A DNA stretch of 64,000 bases, taken from positions 1-64,000 of the forward strand of contig JALELH010000066.1 in NCBI GenBank assembly GCA_022768865.1, written 5' to 3'. Under the pieces are notes generated by a model. That model was not told the DNA's origin. It did not search any database and worked only from the letters and a program-made list of their open reading frames with translations. Position numbers and translations under genes: made by a program. The stretch comes from Spirochaetia bacterium. GTDB lineage: Bacteria > Spirochaetota > Spirochaetia > Treponematales > Treponemataceae. This document shows, in pieces, positions 40,251-49,437 of this stretch (the stretch's first letter is position 1; each line of letters opens with the position of its first letter).

Positions 40251-40820
40251 ATGAAATCTATTGTTCTTATGGGAATAAAACATTGCGGAAAATCTACTCA
40301 GGGAAAAATCATAAGTCAGAAACTTGGACTCCCTTTTTTTGATACTGATGATGTAATTACGAAGATTACAGGAAAAACACCAAGAGAAATTTACACAGAA
40401 CAGGGACAGGCAGAATTTATTGAAGCTGAAAAAGAAGCATGTGAGTTTGTAAAAAATGAAGTGCTGGAAAAAAAGCAAAATGCTGTAATAGCAACTGGCG
40501 GAGGAATCTGCAATAACATCCAGGCTGTAGAAATCCTAAAATCTTTTGGAACTCTGTTTTTTCTTGAAGTAGAAGAGCAGATAGCAACTAACCGTGTATT
40601 GCGTGAAATTAAGATTGCTCCAGACGGAACTTTATCAAATATGCCTGCATACATTGCTAAAAAAAATCCCCGCACCATAAAGGATGCAGGGAATATTTTT
40701 CATGATTTTTTTGCTGAACGACATAAACTATATAAGCAGATTACGGATTTTTCCATTGATGTGTCTGATTATTCGAAAAGTGCCAATGCAGACAAAATCA
40801 TTGCCTGCATAAAGTCGTAA
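40251..40820 (+). CDS. aroK: Shikimate-kinase-like protein
   Basis: 189 residues, P-loop kinase of the shikimate/gluconate kinase group. Walker A GIKHCGKST, DTDDVI (substrate Asp pair), ATGGGI (the GGG motif) and ERHKLYKQ near the C-terminus all fit AroK. But the shikimate-binding Arg of FRxxE is Ile (EFIEAE), and the lid Arg-Pro motif is absent (NMPAYI). It may therefore have relaxed or different specificity. AAGG ribosome site. Ends 2 nt from the convergent slyD end; I see no terminator between them. Confidence 0.75.
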   Translation: MKSIVLMGIKHCGKSTQGKIISQKLGLPFFDTDDVITKITGKTPREIYTEQGQAEFIEAEKEACEFVKNEVLEKKQNAVIATGGGICNNIQAVEILKSFGTLFFLEVEEQIATNRVLREIKIAPDGTLSNMPAYIAKKNPRTIKDAGNIFHDFFAERHKLYKQITDFSIDVSDYSKSANADKIIACIKS

Positions 40821-40822
40821 TC

Positions 40823-41377
40823 TTAGTTTCCGCAGCTACCACAGCCGCCGCTTCCGCAACCGCCACAATCATCGCCGCAGCTGCCACCACAGCCACCGCC
40901 ACATCCTCCGCAACCGCCACCGCAGCCTTGTGGTGCAAGTTCTTCTTCTGTTGCATCGCGTACTTCTACGATTTCAACGTCGAAGTGAAGGCGGACTCCG
41001 GCAAGTTCATGGTTTCCGTTTACTGTAATCTTGTCATCTGTAACTTTTGTTACGCGAACAATCTGCGGACCTGCAGCTGTCATTGCCTGGAACATCATGC
41101 CTGGTTCAATTGCCATATCCGTTTCAAAGTTTGAGCGGTCAACGTCAGTTACGAGTTCTTCGTGGTATTCACCGTAACCATCTTTTGCTTCAAGAACAGT
41201 TGAAAATTTATCACCAGGATTTTTGCCGGCAATCTGTTCTTCAAGTTTTGGAAGAAGCATTCCGCGTCCCTGAATGTAGCCTAAGGCTTCCTTCCCTTCT
41301 GATGAATCAATTACTTTGCCTTCATCATCCTTTAGTGTATAGTTGATTGAAACGTATTTGTCATTTTCTACTGTCAT
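40823..41377 (-). CDS. slyD: SlyD-type FKBP peptidyl-prolyl isomerase with Cys/Gly-rich tail
   Basis: 184 residues. FKBP domain with the inserted-flap arrangement of SlyD: YVSINYTLKDDEGKVIDSS, LGYIQGRGMLLPKLEEQIAG, DGYGEYHEEL and NHELAGVRLHFDVEIVEV. Accelerates proline isomerisation and acts as chaperone. The last ~35 residues are almost only Gly and Cys (12 Cys), replacing the His-rich metal tail of E. coli SlyD; nickel or other metal binding is likely. AGGAG ribosome site; 30 nt after the nfu gene on the same strand. Confidence 0.93.
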   Translation of the reverse strand: MTVENDKYVSINYTLKDDEGKVIDSSEGKEALGYIQGRGMLLPKLEEQIAGKNPGDKFSTVLEAKDGYGEYHEELVTDVDRSNFETDMAIEPGMMFQAMTAAGPQIVRVTKVTDDKITVNGNHELAGVRLHFDVEIVEVRDATEEELAPQGCGGGCGGCGGGCGGSCGDDCGGCGSGGCGSCGN

Positions 41378-41407
41378 TAATTACTCCTGTAAAGCACCGG
41401 TATATAA

Positions 41408-41659
41408 TTATTCGCTTGTGCCGTCATCCTGAATTACTTCATTGATTTCAGGACATACTTCTTTAAGATAGCGTTCAATACCCATTTTCAATGTCATAGT
41501 TGCCATTGGACATGAACCGCATGCACCTGTAAGTTTTAAATGAACTTTATTTTCATCATCAATATTGATAAATTCCATATCACCGCCGTCAGCATTTAGC
41601 TGAGGCCTGAAAGCTTCAAGGGTTTCCTTTACCTTTTCAATAAGTTTTTCGTTTGCCAT
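41408..41659 (-). CDS. NifU C-terminal-domain (Nfu-type) Fe-S carrier
   Basis: 83 residues, a complete stand-alone Nfu domain: LEAFRPQLNADGGDMEFINID, HLKLTGACGSCPMATMTLKMGIERYL. The CxxC (CGSC) pair binds a bridging 4Fe-4S cluster passed on to target proteins. GGAG ribosome site. Between a CPA2 antiporter gene and slyD; the combination with a metal-tailed SlyD hints at metal-centre maturation (inference). Confidence 0.93.
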   Translation of the reverse strand: MANEKLIEKVKETLEAFRPQLNADGGDMEFINIDDENKVHLKLTGACGSCPMATMTLKMGIERYLKEVCPEINEVIQDDGTSE

Positions 41660-41736
41660 ATTTTTCTCCAGATAATTTGACCTTATAAAGTTACTCTAAA
41701 AGAATTAAAAATTCAATTAAAGTCACTTAATAATTT

Positions 41737-43467
41737 TCAGCCCATGTTTTCGAGTTTATGACTTAATTCAAGGATTTTATTATGAAGGAAATGATCAACT
41801 GCAAATTTTTCCATCACGCCGTAAGAATGATTTTCTTTATCTACAATCGGCATGGTGTTGATGTCGTTTTCCATGAATTTTTTATAAACTTCAGGAAGTG
41901 AATCGTCCGGCGAACATGTACATAAAGGTCGTTCCATAATATCAACTGCAAGAAGAGAATTTGCCATTTCCCCAATTTTGAGTGTTTCCTTTAAATGCTC
42001 AAGTGTAATAATTCCTATAAGTTTTTTTGTGTCGCTTGTAATTACGCTGAATGATTCATTATGATGAGTCTCAAAATTCTTTAAGACTTCATCAAGGGTT
42101 TCAACTTCCTTGACTATTGCAGGACTTTCAAGTGAGCAAAGAGATTCTATTCCCCAGGTTACATCCTTAACTTTCGTAGTCTTTAAAATATCTTCTTCTG
42201 TAACTGCAAGGCCAACTTCGCCTGCTTTTGTAACTCCGTGCTTTACGCATACAGGTCCCAAGAGCTGAACTATAAAAGTTGTTGCCGTTATGATTAAAAT
42301 AATCTGCGGTCCGATTGAATCTGCAAAATCATTGCTTGCGGCAATGCTTAAACCAATGGCAACACCTGCCTGGCTTAAGAGACACCATGGAAGATATTTG
42401 CGGACAGAATCCGGAGCTTTTGTAATTCTTGCACCAATGCGGGCACCAATGGATTTTCCCAGTGTTCTGCCTGAAACATAAACTAAGGCAAGCACCCCAA
42501 GAACAGGAGTTACAACCCAGATGTTTAATTTTGCACCAACTAAAACAAAGAAAAGTACATAAATAGGAGGTGTAAATTTTTCCACCAGCAGGAAAATTGG
42601 TCTTGTTTTTCCCGGTGCAAAGTTTACCATAAAAAATCCAAGGGCCATGGCGGCAAGAATATTATCTAAGCCAAACTGATTACAGACTCCTGTGCAAAGA
42701 AAAAGTCCTCCAAGCCCAAATGATAGAACCCTTCCAGCATCCTGCATTAAGTTTTTTACAACAAAAGCAACAAGCGCACCAAAAATTCCGCCTACAATAA
42801 TAGAACCAAAAATATCCTTTGCAATATTTAAAAGCTGTATTCCTAAAGAAACGGAATGTCCGCCAAGTAGTGGAGCGACTAATGTTGATGCAATGGCATA
42901 GAGAATCAATGCAACGGCATCATCCATGGCAACTATTCCAAGAATTGTTGTAGTCAATGGTCCCCGTGTTCTGTATTCTTTTAAAACATCAGTTGTGGCG
43001 GCAGGAGCAGTTGCAGAACAAATGGCACCAAGAAGCAGACCGAAGGAAAGTGCAATTTTTATGTCTTTCATAAATGCAAAGACAATTAATGTAATAAGTG
43101 CACTTACAACAAAAAAAGGGACAATGGATTCTCCGATTAAGATTCCTATAAATTGTTTACCATATTTTTTTATTACATCTATTTTAAGTTCTGCACCAAT
43201 TAAAAAACCGATTAAAGAAAGTGCAATGGTGTTTACTGGATTTAAAGCAATGATTGTTTCCGGCCGTAAAACCTGAAGCCCTGAAGCACCGATAATTATT
43301 CCAATTACGATATAACCTACAACTTGAGGGATATGTAATTTTTGAAAAAGTCTTCCGCCAATGGCACCAAAAAACATAATAATACCAAGAAGAAGAACAA
43401 ATTGAGTTCCAGAAAGATGGGCAAAGTGCATCATCTGGGGAAGCACTTGTGCAAATGGATCGTCCAT
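41737..43467 (-). CDS. CPA2-family Na+(K+)/H+ antiporter with CBS domains
   Basis: 576 residues. About 12 membrane helices of the KefB/MjNhaP-like CPA2 type: VVGYIVIGIIIGASGLQVL, LSLIGFLIGAELKIDVIKK, GAICSATAPAATTDVLKEY, MDDAVALILYAIAS (conserved Asp). The C-terminal ~150 residues form a CBS pair (SVITSDTKKLIGIITLEHLK and MERPLCTCSPDDSLPEVYKKFMENDINTMPIVD), likely nucleotide regulated. No TrkA-N domain. AGGAG ribosome site. Exchanges monovalent cations for protons at the inner membrane. Confidence 0.9.
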   Translation of the reverse strand: MDDPFAQVLPQMMHFAHLSGTQFVLLLGIIMFFGAIGGRLFQKLHIPQVVGYIVIGIIIGASGLQVLRPETIIALNPVNTIALSLIGFLIGAELKIDVIKKYGKQFIGILIGESIVPFFVVSALITLIVFAFMKDIKIALSFGLLLGAICSATAPAATTDVLKEYRTRGPLTTTILGIVAMDDAVALILYAIASTLVAPLLGGHSVSLGIQLLNIAKDIFGSIIVGGIFGALVAFVVKNLMQDAGRVLSFGLGGLFLCTGVCNQFGLDNILAAMALGFFMVNFAPGKTRPIFLLVEKFTPPIYVLFFVLVGAKLNIWVVTPVLGVLALVYVSGRTLGKSIGARIGARITKAPDSVRKYLPWCLLSQAGVAIGLSIAASNDFADSIGPQIILIITATTFIVQLLGPVCVKHGVTKAGEVGLAVTEEDILKTTKVKDVTWGIESLCSLESPAIVKEVETLDEVLKNFETHHNESFSVITSDTKKLIGIITLEHLKETLKIGEMANSLLAVDIMERPLCTCSPDDSLPEVYKKFMENDINTMPIVDKENHSYGVMEKFAVDHFLHNKILELSHKLENMG

Positions 43468-43574
43468 AAAAAACTCCTAGGGGGATTTTAAATATTACAG
43501 ATAGTATATTGATATGAAGTGATTGTTTCAATTTTTTTAGGTAATTGACTTAAGAATGAAAATCTGCTTGATGT

Positions 43575-45617
43575 TTATTTTAGAATTTCTTCTGCAACCT
43601 TTACAGGATTTAAATCATAGTAAAGCCAACCATACATGGCAGCGGCAGAAAGAATTTTTCTTCCGTATTCACGGGTTTCAGAATATGGAAGTGCTTCAAG
43701 AAATAAATCGTTAGGAACTTTTTTTGCTCCAAATTGAATCGATGCACTTTTTATCCATGAGCGGACTCTCGAAATTCCACCATTATAAGAAAATGCAGCA
43801 AGGATAATTGAATCATCAAGGCGGCGAGTAAGTTCTTCAAAATAAAATGAACCGAATAAAATATTGGTTTCTGCATCTGTTAAATCATACTCAGTAAATT
43901 TCAATTTCCGTGCAACATCTTTTGCTGTAGAGTCCATAAGCTGTGTAAGTCCAAGAGCACCTGCATGGCTTGAAACTTTAGAATTGAAAAAACTTTCGCT
44001 TCTGATTAATGCGTATAAAATCCATTCATCCTGAGAAAACTTTTCTGCAGCTTCAGAAACTTCCATGCTGAAATTTTGTGGAAAGGCCAGCGTTAATAGT
44101 TCTTTATCAGGATTATGTTCTGAAATAAAGACTCTTTGAGAAGCAATGCGAATGCTCTGAACTAAAAAACTTTCGTCTGTATTTCCGCATTGCCATAGAA
44201 AACGTGCAATCTTTTTTGCACATTCTGTGCTTATATTTTTCTTTGAATTCTGGTATTCATCATAAATAAATTCTGCAAGACCGAAATCCGCATAACCGTA
44301 AAGAAGGTTTTCTTTTGCTTTATCCACTTCTATTCTTTTTCTGTTGCCGATAGAACAAAGTTCCTTTGCAATTTCATTTTCATTAAAGGAAAGTCTTTCC
44401 ATAGAAAGAATTTTATAGTAAAGGTCTGTGCCGGAATTAAGTGCAAGATTAAAATACTTGCCGGCTTCTATAGCCTTAACGTTTTTTATATATCCTGATT
44501 CAATTAGACGTCCTGTAATATACGAAAACTTTGAACAGGTTTCTTCGCTTGCCTTATTTAAAATCAAATCTGCGACTTTTTTATAAAGTTCCCACTTCTG
44601 CGTTGAAATCAATCTGACAGACAGAGTGTCAAAAAAGTCATTAAAATAATCTTTGTCTATAATCTGGTCTATATATTGAACTAAAGTATTGTAAGTTTCT
44701 TCAGCAGATGAACTTAAGCTGCAGTCAAAAATATACCACAAGGAATTGTCGTGCAGTGTATCTGTTTTTGCATTTTGCATTGCAGAAATGAATTTCTGAT
44801 TAGCAGCATTTTTGTTTCCTGCTTTTTCATAAAGTCGTCCTGCATAAAAGCTGCAGTAGAATTTGCTGTCATCAGGAACTGAATTGCTAAGTGAATCCAT
44901 AAATGCAGCTGCTGAATAGAAATCTTTTGTTCCGTATAAAAGTGATTTCCCAGTTTCACTTAAAATAAAGGGTTTCCTGTTTGTTTTTACTTCAAGAACA
45001 GAATTTATTTTTGACGCTGCGGATGGATAATCCTTGTTGTAGGCAAAGTAACGGAATTCAGCAAGTGAATCTGTATATCCTGGATTTGTTTTTTTTAACT
45101 CCAGATATAGTTTTTTATGCCATGAAGAATATACTTGTTCTCTCAGCCAGATGTCAGTTTCTTTTTTTAATCGTGAATCATTTTTTTTTAGCATGGAAAG
45201 AAGACGATAGTAAATTAATTCATTGCTGCTTTCCGTTAAATCTAAATTATCAGTTTTATCAATTATGGAATAAAATTTTTTTTGCTTAAAAAGTTCTTTT
45301 ATATATAAGAGAAGGCTTTCTTCTGTAGAATAGGCTTTATAAAGATTGTGACATGCGGAAAGCCTTTCAGAAACTGTCCCTGTCTCTGCAAGCTTTTCCA
45401 TGGCTTTTTTTGATATAAGGGGGCTTCCTTTTTTTGCAACTGTCTTTAAATGTCTTATGGCATGATTTGTTTCATTGTTGCGGAGTAAAGTCAGTGCAAT
45501 AAAGTAGGAAGAATCTGCCCCATATTTTTTTTGCAGACTGCCATCCTGCGCACAGCCAGAACCAGAGAAAGCAAGAAGAAAACAAAGAATCGTTATGGCT
45601 GTGTGCTTCAGCTTCAT
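43575..45617 (-). CDS. Soluble-lytic-transglycosylase-like lipoprotein
   Basis: 680 residues. Lipoprotein signal with lipobox GSGC near residue 22. The long N-terminal part is superhelical (TPR/U-shaped like Slt70). A C-terminal SLT domain holds the catalytic Glu in LIRSESFFNSKVSSHAGALGLTQLM near residue 540, then AFSYNGGISRVRSW and ETREYGRKIL. It cleaves peptidoglycan glycan strands with anhydro-muramyl formation. Starts 3 nt after the LysM gene stop, without a Shine-Dalgarno, so translational coupling is likely. Hydrolase and LysM protein may act together. Confidence 0.93.
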   Translation of the reverse strand: MKLKHTAITILCFLLAFSGSGCAQDGSLQKKYGADSSYFIALTLLRNNETNHAIRHLKTVAKKGSPLISKKAMEKLAETGTVSERLSACHNLYKAYSTEESLLLYIKELFKQKKFYSIIDKTDNLDLTESSNELIYYRLLSMLKKNDSRLKKETDIWLREQVYSSWHKKLYLELKKTNPGYTDSLAEFRYFAYNKDYPSAASKINSVLEVKTNRKPFILSETGKSLLYGTKDFYSAAAFMDSLSNSVPDDSKFYCSFYAGRLYEKAGNKNAANQKFISAMQNAKTDTLHDNSLWYIFDCSLSSSAEETYNTLVQYIDQIIDKDYFNDFFDTLSVRLISTQKWELYKKVADLILNKASEETCSKFSYITGRLIESGYIKNVKAIEAGKYFNLALNSGTDLYYKILSMERLSFNENEIAKELCSIGNRKRIEVDKAKENLLYGYADFGLAEFIYDEYQNSKKNISTECAKKIARFLWQCGNTDESFLVQSIRIASQRVFISEHNPDKELLTLAFPQNFSMEVSEAAEKFSQDEWILYALIRSESFFNSKVSSHAGALGLTQLMDSTAKDVARKLKFTEYDLTDAETNILFGSFYFEELTRRLDDSIILAAFSYNGGISRVRSWIKSASIQFGAKKVPNDLFLEALPYSETREYGRKILSAAAMYGWLYYDLNPVKVAEEILK

Positions 45618-45620
45618 TGT

Positions 45621-47543
45621 TTATTCAGCAGGAATAAGAATGTAGGTTCCTGAAATAATATGGTCAGGATTTCTTATTTTATTATATTTTGCAATTTTCT
45701 TATATTTCCATGGAGTCTTATAATAGGCTGTAGAAATATCCCAGAGTGTATCGCCCCAGACAATCTTGTAACGGATATCAAGAATTGGTTCAGGTAATGG
45801 TTCTGGTTCTGCCGGAACAACTGCAGCAGGAGTTTCTGCAATAACGATTGCATCTTCTTTTGCAGGTGCAACTTCTTCTGCTGGTTCTTCCGTTTCTGCA
45901 GGCTGAATGTCTTCCGGTTCTTTTTCAACGGCTTCTGCTGTAACTTCATCTGCTTTTGAAGATTTAGAGAAAATATTTAATTTTGAAGGAATTACAAAAA
46001 GAGTAAGCAATGCTGCAAGAATACAGATGACTGCACAGATAATGCATATAATCATAGGAACTTTAGAGTTTCCTGTCTTTTCTTTTTCATCTTTATAGTC
46101 ATAAGCACCGGAAGTTCCTTCTAGGGTTTCCTTGTCGTAAAGGTTGCTGAACATACTATTGCTTGGTGCAAATGTTGGATTCTTTGGCTGATCTTCTGAA
46201 TTCAAATTATTGTCTCCTTTATCTATGTTATCAAAATCAGGGGGAAGTGTAAAATCTTCATTATTATCTGTCAATGATTCGTTACTGTCAAAGTCAGGCA
46301 GGTTCAGAAAAGCGTTATTTTCAGATGAAAGATTTTCATCATCATCTAAGTCCGGTAAATCTAAAGAATTGTCCGTTTCTGATGATGAAGTTTCATCTTT
46401 ATCAAAATCTGGAAGTTCAAATATAGAAGAATCTTCTGTATTTACGTCATTTGAATTTTCTTTTTTATCAGAATTTCCTGAATCAAAAGATGTTGCTTCA
46501 AGATTATCAAAATCAGGTAAATCAAGATCATCTGCTGATTCATCTGTTGCATCAGTTTCTTCTGTAACAGGGACATCAAATATTTCATCATCAAAATCAG
46601 GAAGTTCATTTACAAAAGTTTCTTCAGCAGGTTTCTCTTCTACAGTGGCTGAATCTTCTGCGTTTGACGTATCTTCTTCAACAGGTGTAATTTCTGTTGC
46701 AAAAGTTTCTTCCGGTATTTCAAAATCTTCTTCAATTGCTTCTGTGACATCAGGTTCTTCTACTGTTACTGTATCTTCTGAATCTGTATTTTCCTGTTCT
46801 TCTGCTAAAGTTTCAGTTTGTGAAGGATTTTTTCCTATTGCTTCTGTTTCGTCCTCTGGATTCAGGGTGTTTTCATCCTTTTTTTCTGTTACTGTTCCAA
46901 AATCAGGTAAAGCAATGTCATCTTCTCCAAAAATATCTTCTGCGGAAGTATCTTCTGCGGGTGTCTGTGTTTCATCAGTTGAGTTTTCTTCTGCATTGTT
47001 TTTTTCTGGTTCTGAAAATTCAAAAGGTTCATCGTTTCCTTTGGCAGGAACGTTTACGTCTTCAAAAGAAAAATCTTCTGTCGGTAATGGAATTTCTTTT
47101 GAATTATAATCTTTGTTTTCTACAAAATCATCAAGACCTGCTTTTTCAAGATCGTTGTCAGAAATTGTTACATCATCATCTTCTTCTGCTTTTTTATCCT
47201 TAAGTCCGGCAAGTGTCCTGGATTGCAAGGTAACCTGAATCTCGCTTTTTTTGCCGGTTTCAGGGTCTTTTATTTCTGCAGAAAGTTCATTGTTTTCATC
47301 AACATCAATGGCAAGGCACAGTGTAGGTTCACCGTTTTCATGAGGTTTAAGATTGGTGATTTCAAGAGTATCAATGTATTCTGCTCCTTCTAAAGAACCG
47401 GACTCTGTCCTGTAAACTTCAACCTGAACTTTGGTCTGGTTGTCCATTACAGTTGTAAGGTCAAGTGTCCTCTTTTCAGGATTTCCTTCTTCAAGTAAAG
47501 GATAGAAGCTTCCGTCTGCAAGTTTAATTCCAATTGATTTCAT
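45621..47543 (-). CDS. Acidic LPDFD-repeat protein with membrane helix and LysM domain
   Basis: 640 residues. N-terminal ~110 residues are a small beta-rich domain (KLADGSFYPLLEEGNPEKRTLDL). Residues ~130-470 are extremely acidic low-complexity sequence with recurrent LPDFD-type motifs (LPDFDDEIFDV, LDLPDFDN, FELPDFDKDE, LNLPDFDSN, LPPDFDN). A transmembrane helix (VPMIICIICAVICILAALLTLFVI) lies near 490-512, then a Glu/Pro linker and a C-terminal LysM (YKIVWGDTLWDISTAYYKTPWKYKKIAKYN...ILIPAE). The acidic half would be cytoplasmic and LysM periplasmic. AGAGG ribosome site; coupled to the transglycosylase gene. Confidence 0.85.
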   Translation of the reverse strand: MKSIGIKLADGSFYPLLEEGNPEKRTLDLTTVMDNQTKVQVEVYRTESGSLEGAEYIDTLEITNLKPHENGEPTLCLAIDVDENNELSAEIKDPETGKKSEIQVTLQSRTLAGLKDKKAEEDDDVTISDNDLEKAGLDDFVENKDYNSKEIPLPTEDFSFEDVNVPAKGNDEPFEFSEPEKNNAEENSTDETQTPAEDTSAEDIFGEDDIALPDFGTVTEKKDENTLNPEDETEAIGKNPSQTETLAEEQENTDSEDTVTVEEPDVTEAIEEDFEIPEETFATEITPVEEDTSNAEDSATVEEKPAEETFVNELPDFDDEIFDVPVTEETDATDESADDLDLPDFDNLEATSFDSGNSDKKENSNDVNTEDSSIFELPDFDKDETSSSETDNSLDLPDLDDDENLSSENNAFLNLPDFDSNESLTDNNEDFTLPPDFDNIDKGDNNLNSEDQPKNPTFAPSNSMFSNLYDKETLEGTSGAYDYKDEKEKTGNSKVPMIICIICAVICILAALLTLFVIPSKLNIFSKSSKADEVTAEAVEKEPEDIQPAETEEPAEEVAPAKEDAIVIAETPAAVVPAEPEPLPEPILDIRYKIVWGDTLWDISTAYYKTPWKYKKIAKYNKIRNPDHIISGTYILIPAE

Positions 47544-47628
47544 ATAAACCTCTTTGTGCCAGTTAAATAAACTACTGCCCTTAGATTATCGGTAAAAGGT
47601 TTTAGAATTTTAGGATGAAAAAGGAAAA

Positions 47629-48510
47629 TTAATTTTCTATTAAAGTGACTGCATTCAGATTTTTATTTACCGTAACAAGATACCAGTAACTTTTCTTAAA
47701 TGCCCCCAAAGCATTCTCTGAAAATTTTCCGTAACCGTAATGATGAGGATCATGAACATGGCCTGCGAAAATCTGCCGGACATTGTTTTTTGCAAATAAA
47801 GTTAAAATCCAGTTGCGTTCTGCCGTGTCCTGCATTTTAAAAATCATGTTGCTTGCATTTGTTGTAGGAAAATAAAAGGGGCAGTGGGTAAGGATTATTT
47901 TTGGTTTTAAATCCATGCTGAATTTATCTTCAATTTCATTTCTCTGTTTTTGTCCGAGAGTTCCGTTTGCGCTGTCTAAAAAATAGTAGGAAAATGTTCC
48001 GTCTGAAAAATGATATGCAGAACAATAAGGAAAAATATGATCTTTAAAATTTTCCCAGCCATTGTAGTATAAGTCATGATTTCCAAGAACTGAATATTCT
48101 TTAAAATCTTCACGCCCTGTTTTTGATTTTACTATATATTTCATCTTTTCCAGAAATTCATTGTATTCTTTATATTCCCTGCCTGTGTCCATATTGTCAC
48201 CAAGAGAAATAAAAAATTTAGGATGCTTAGTCTGATCTGAATTTTCAAAAAGAGAAGAAAACCATTTTAAAAAATCATCATCATTTTTGTAAAAATCATC
48301 TGAGCCTGTATGAACGTCTGTAATCATTACAAAAGTGTATTGTTCTTCATCTGCTTCAAAAGATGGAATTTCCTGCGCTGTAAGTTCGCGGATTTCATCT
48401 GCCCTGGAGTCAACGGATTCTTCATTGAAAAGAAATTCATACATGCCGAATTTACAGGATGAAAATATAATGGAAAGAATAGACACTATAAAAAGAAAAT
48501 TTTTTTTCAT
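47629..48510 (-). CDS. Metallophosphoesterase lipoprotein
   Basis: 293 residues. Signal with lipobox IFSSC near residue 19. Calcineurin-like phosphoesterase motifs in order: DVHTGSDD (DxH), GDNMD (GDxxD-like), GNHDLY (GNHD), LTHCPFY and GHVHDPH (GHxH). A periplasmic phosphomonoesterase or phosphodiesterase; substrate unknown. AGG upstream of the ATG, weak spacing. Between the LysM gene and a poly-G-interrupted outer membrane protein, all on the minus strand. Confidence 0.9.
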   Translation of the reverse strand: MKKNFLFIVSILSIIFSSCKFGMYEFLFNEESVDSRADEIRELTAQEIPSFEADEEQYTFVMITDVHTGSDDFYKNDDDFLKWFSSLFENSDQTKHPKFFISLGDNMDTGREYKEYNEFLEKMKYIVKSKTGREDFKEYSVLGNHDLYYNGWENFKDHIFPYCSAYHFSDGTFSYYFLDSANGTLGQKQRNEIEDKFSMDLKPKIILTHCPFYFPTTNASNMIFKMQDTAERNWILTLFAKNNVRQIFAGHVHDPHHYGYGKFSENALGAFKKSYWYLVTVNKNLNAVTLIEN

Positions 48511-48531
48511 GATTTTTACCTGATTGGATTT

Positions 48532-49253
48532 TTAAAAATAATACGCTGCGGAAAATTTCAGCCACAAACCATTTAAATATGGTGCTGTTCCAAATTGATC
48601 CGGATATTTAAGTTCAAGGTCTCCACCGATTTTAATTTTATCTGTAACAAAACCTGAACAACCAAAATCATGAACGGTGGAGTCAAAAAGATAAAATCTG
48701 TACATATCAAAGTTTCTTAAGTAATAATGAATTTCAAAATCATTGCTGAATTTTTTATCCAGCAGAATTCCCATCATTACCGTATTGTCTATTAAGGCAT
48801 CGGAAGACAATTCATGAACAATTGCATATTTTCTGCCGTAGCCTAAAATTGCAGTAAATGAAAATTTTTTTTGGGTAAGGATTTTAAAATAAGAATTAAA
48901 AACCAGGTCGTTTTCGTATGCAATTTTTCTCTGATTCTGAAAATGATAAATTCCGCCGAATCCAACTGAAAGAGTTTTTTCAGTAAAGTCATGCCTAAAA
49001 ATGGAAGGAAAATAATCAGCCCCAATAGTAAAATCAAAAATACTATGATAATTCTGCAAACCTGTGTAAGCTTCTATTTCCTTCCAGTTTGCAAAATATT
49101 CTGAAGAAAAAATATATTCATCCCGTTCACCCCCCCCCTTTCGGCTGCATAATTTATATCTGACTGAATAATCTGCTGTTCCGGTTTTATGCTGAAAGCA
49201 AAAATGGATGGCATAAAGATTAAATATAAAAATGAAAGAGTAATTTTTTTCAT
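48532..49253 (-). pseudogene. Outer-membrane barrel protein interrupted by a poly-G tract; candidate phase-variable gene
   Basis: A signal peptide begins at 49253 (MKKITLSFLYLIFMPSIFAF) and continues to NYAAER. There nine G (49130-49138 on the minus strand) shift the frame, and a stop follows after ~16 codons. The rest of the protein is open in another frame: GERDEYIFSSEYFANW, IFDFTIGADYF, LSVGFGGIYHF, ending LKFSAAYYF, with beta-strand alternation and a C-terminal Phe. Ten or seven G would give a continuous ~240-residue exported barrel. Promoter TTGAAT-17-TAGAAT ends 8 nt before the ATG. Either a phase-variable gene in the OFF state, a true frameshift, or a sequencing error. Confidence 0.75.
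49130..49138 (-). repeat. Poly-G tract (nine G) in coding sequence
   Basis: The longest G/C homopolymer noticed in the window. It lies ~40 codons into the barrel gene. Slipped-strand changes of +1 or -2 restore the reading frame. Confidence 0.9.
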
Positions 49254-49261
49254 GTGAAAGT

Positions 49262-49290
49262 ATTCTATTGAGAAAGTCAAGGTGATTCAA
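49262..49290 (-). promoter_or_regulatory. Promoter of the poly-G barrel gene
   Basis: On the minus strand TTGAAT (49285-49290), 17-nt spacer and TAGAAT (49262-49267), 8 nt before the ATG at 49253. No Shine-Dalgarno. Confidence 0.6.
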
Positions 49291-49297
49291 TAAAGCA

Positions 49298-49437
49298 TTC
49301 CTTAAAAATTTGCCTCGCAGGAAATATCAGCTTCCGAGAAGCTAATTTAATTCGAGAAAGCGAATACGTAAAAACGGCAAGGTTGGTCAGCAAACTTGAG
49401 TTAAAAAAAACACACTATTTGTGTGGCTTTTTTTAAC
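49298..49437 (+). repeat. ~140-nt four-hairpin dispersed element, copy 2
   Basis: Same order of blocks as 26818-26959: TGCCTCGCAGGAA...TTCCGAGAAGCTAATTT, ATTCG/CGAAT (loop changed), GCAAACTTGAGTTAAAA, CACAC/GTGTGGCTTTTTTTAA. Lies between the poly-G barrel gene promoter and the tRNA promoter. Confidence 0.8.

Noticed and set aside
46210-47109. 300-codon Ser-rich open frame on the plus strand opposite the acidic LysM gene
   Set aside because: Its Ser/Ser-Lys-Ser repeats are the complement of the Asp/Glu repeats of the real gene.
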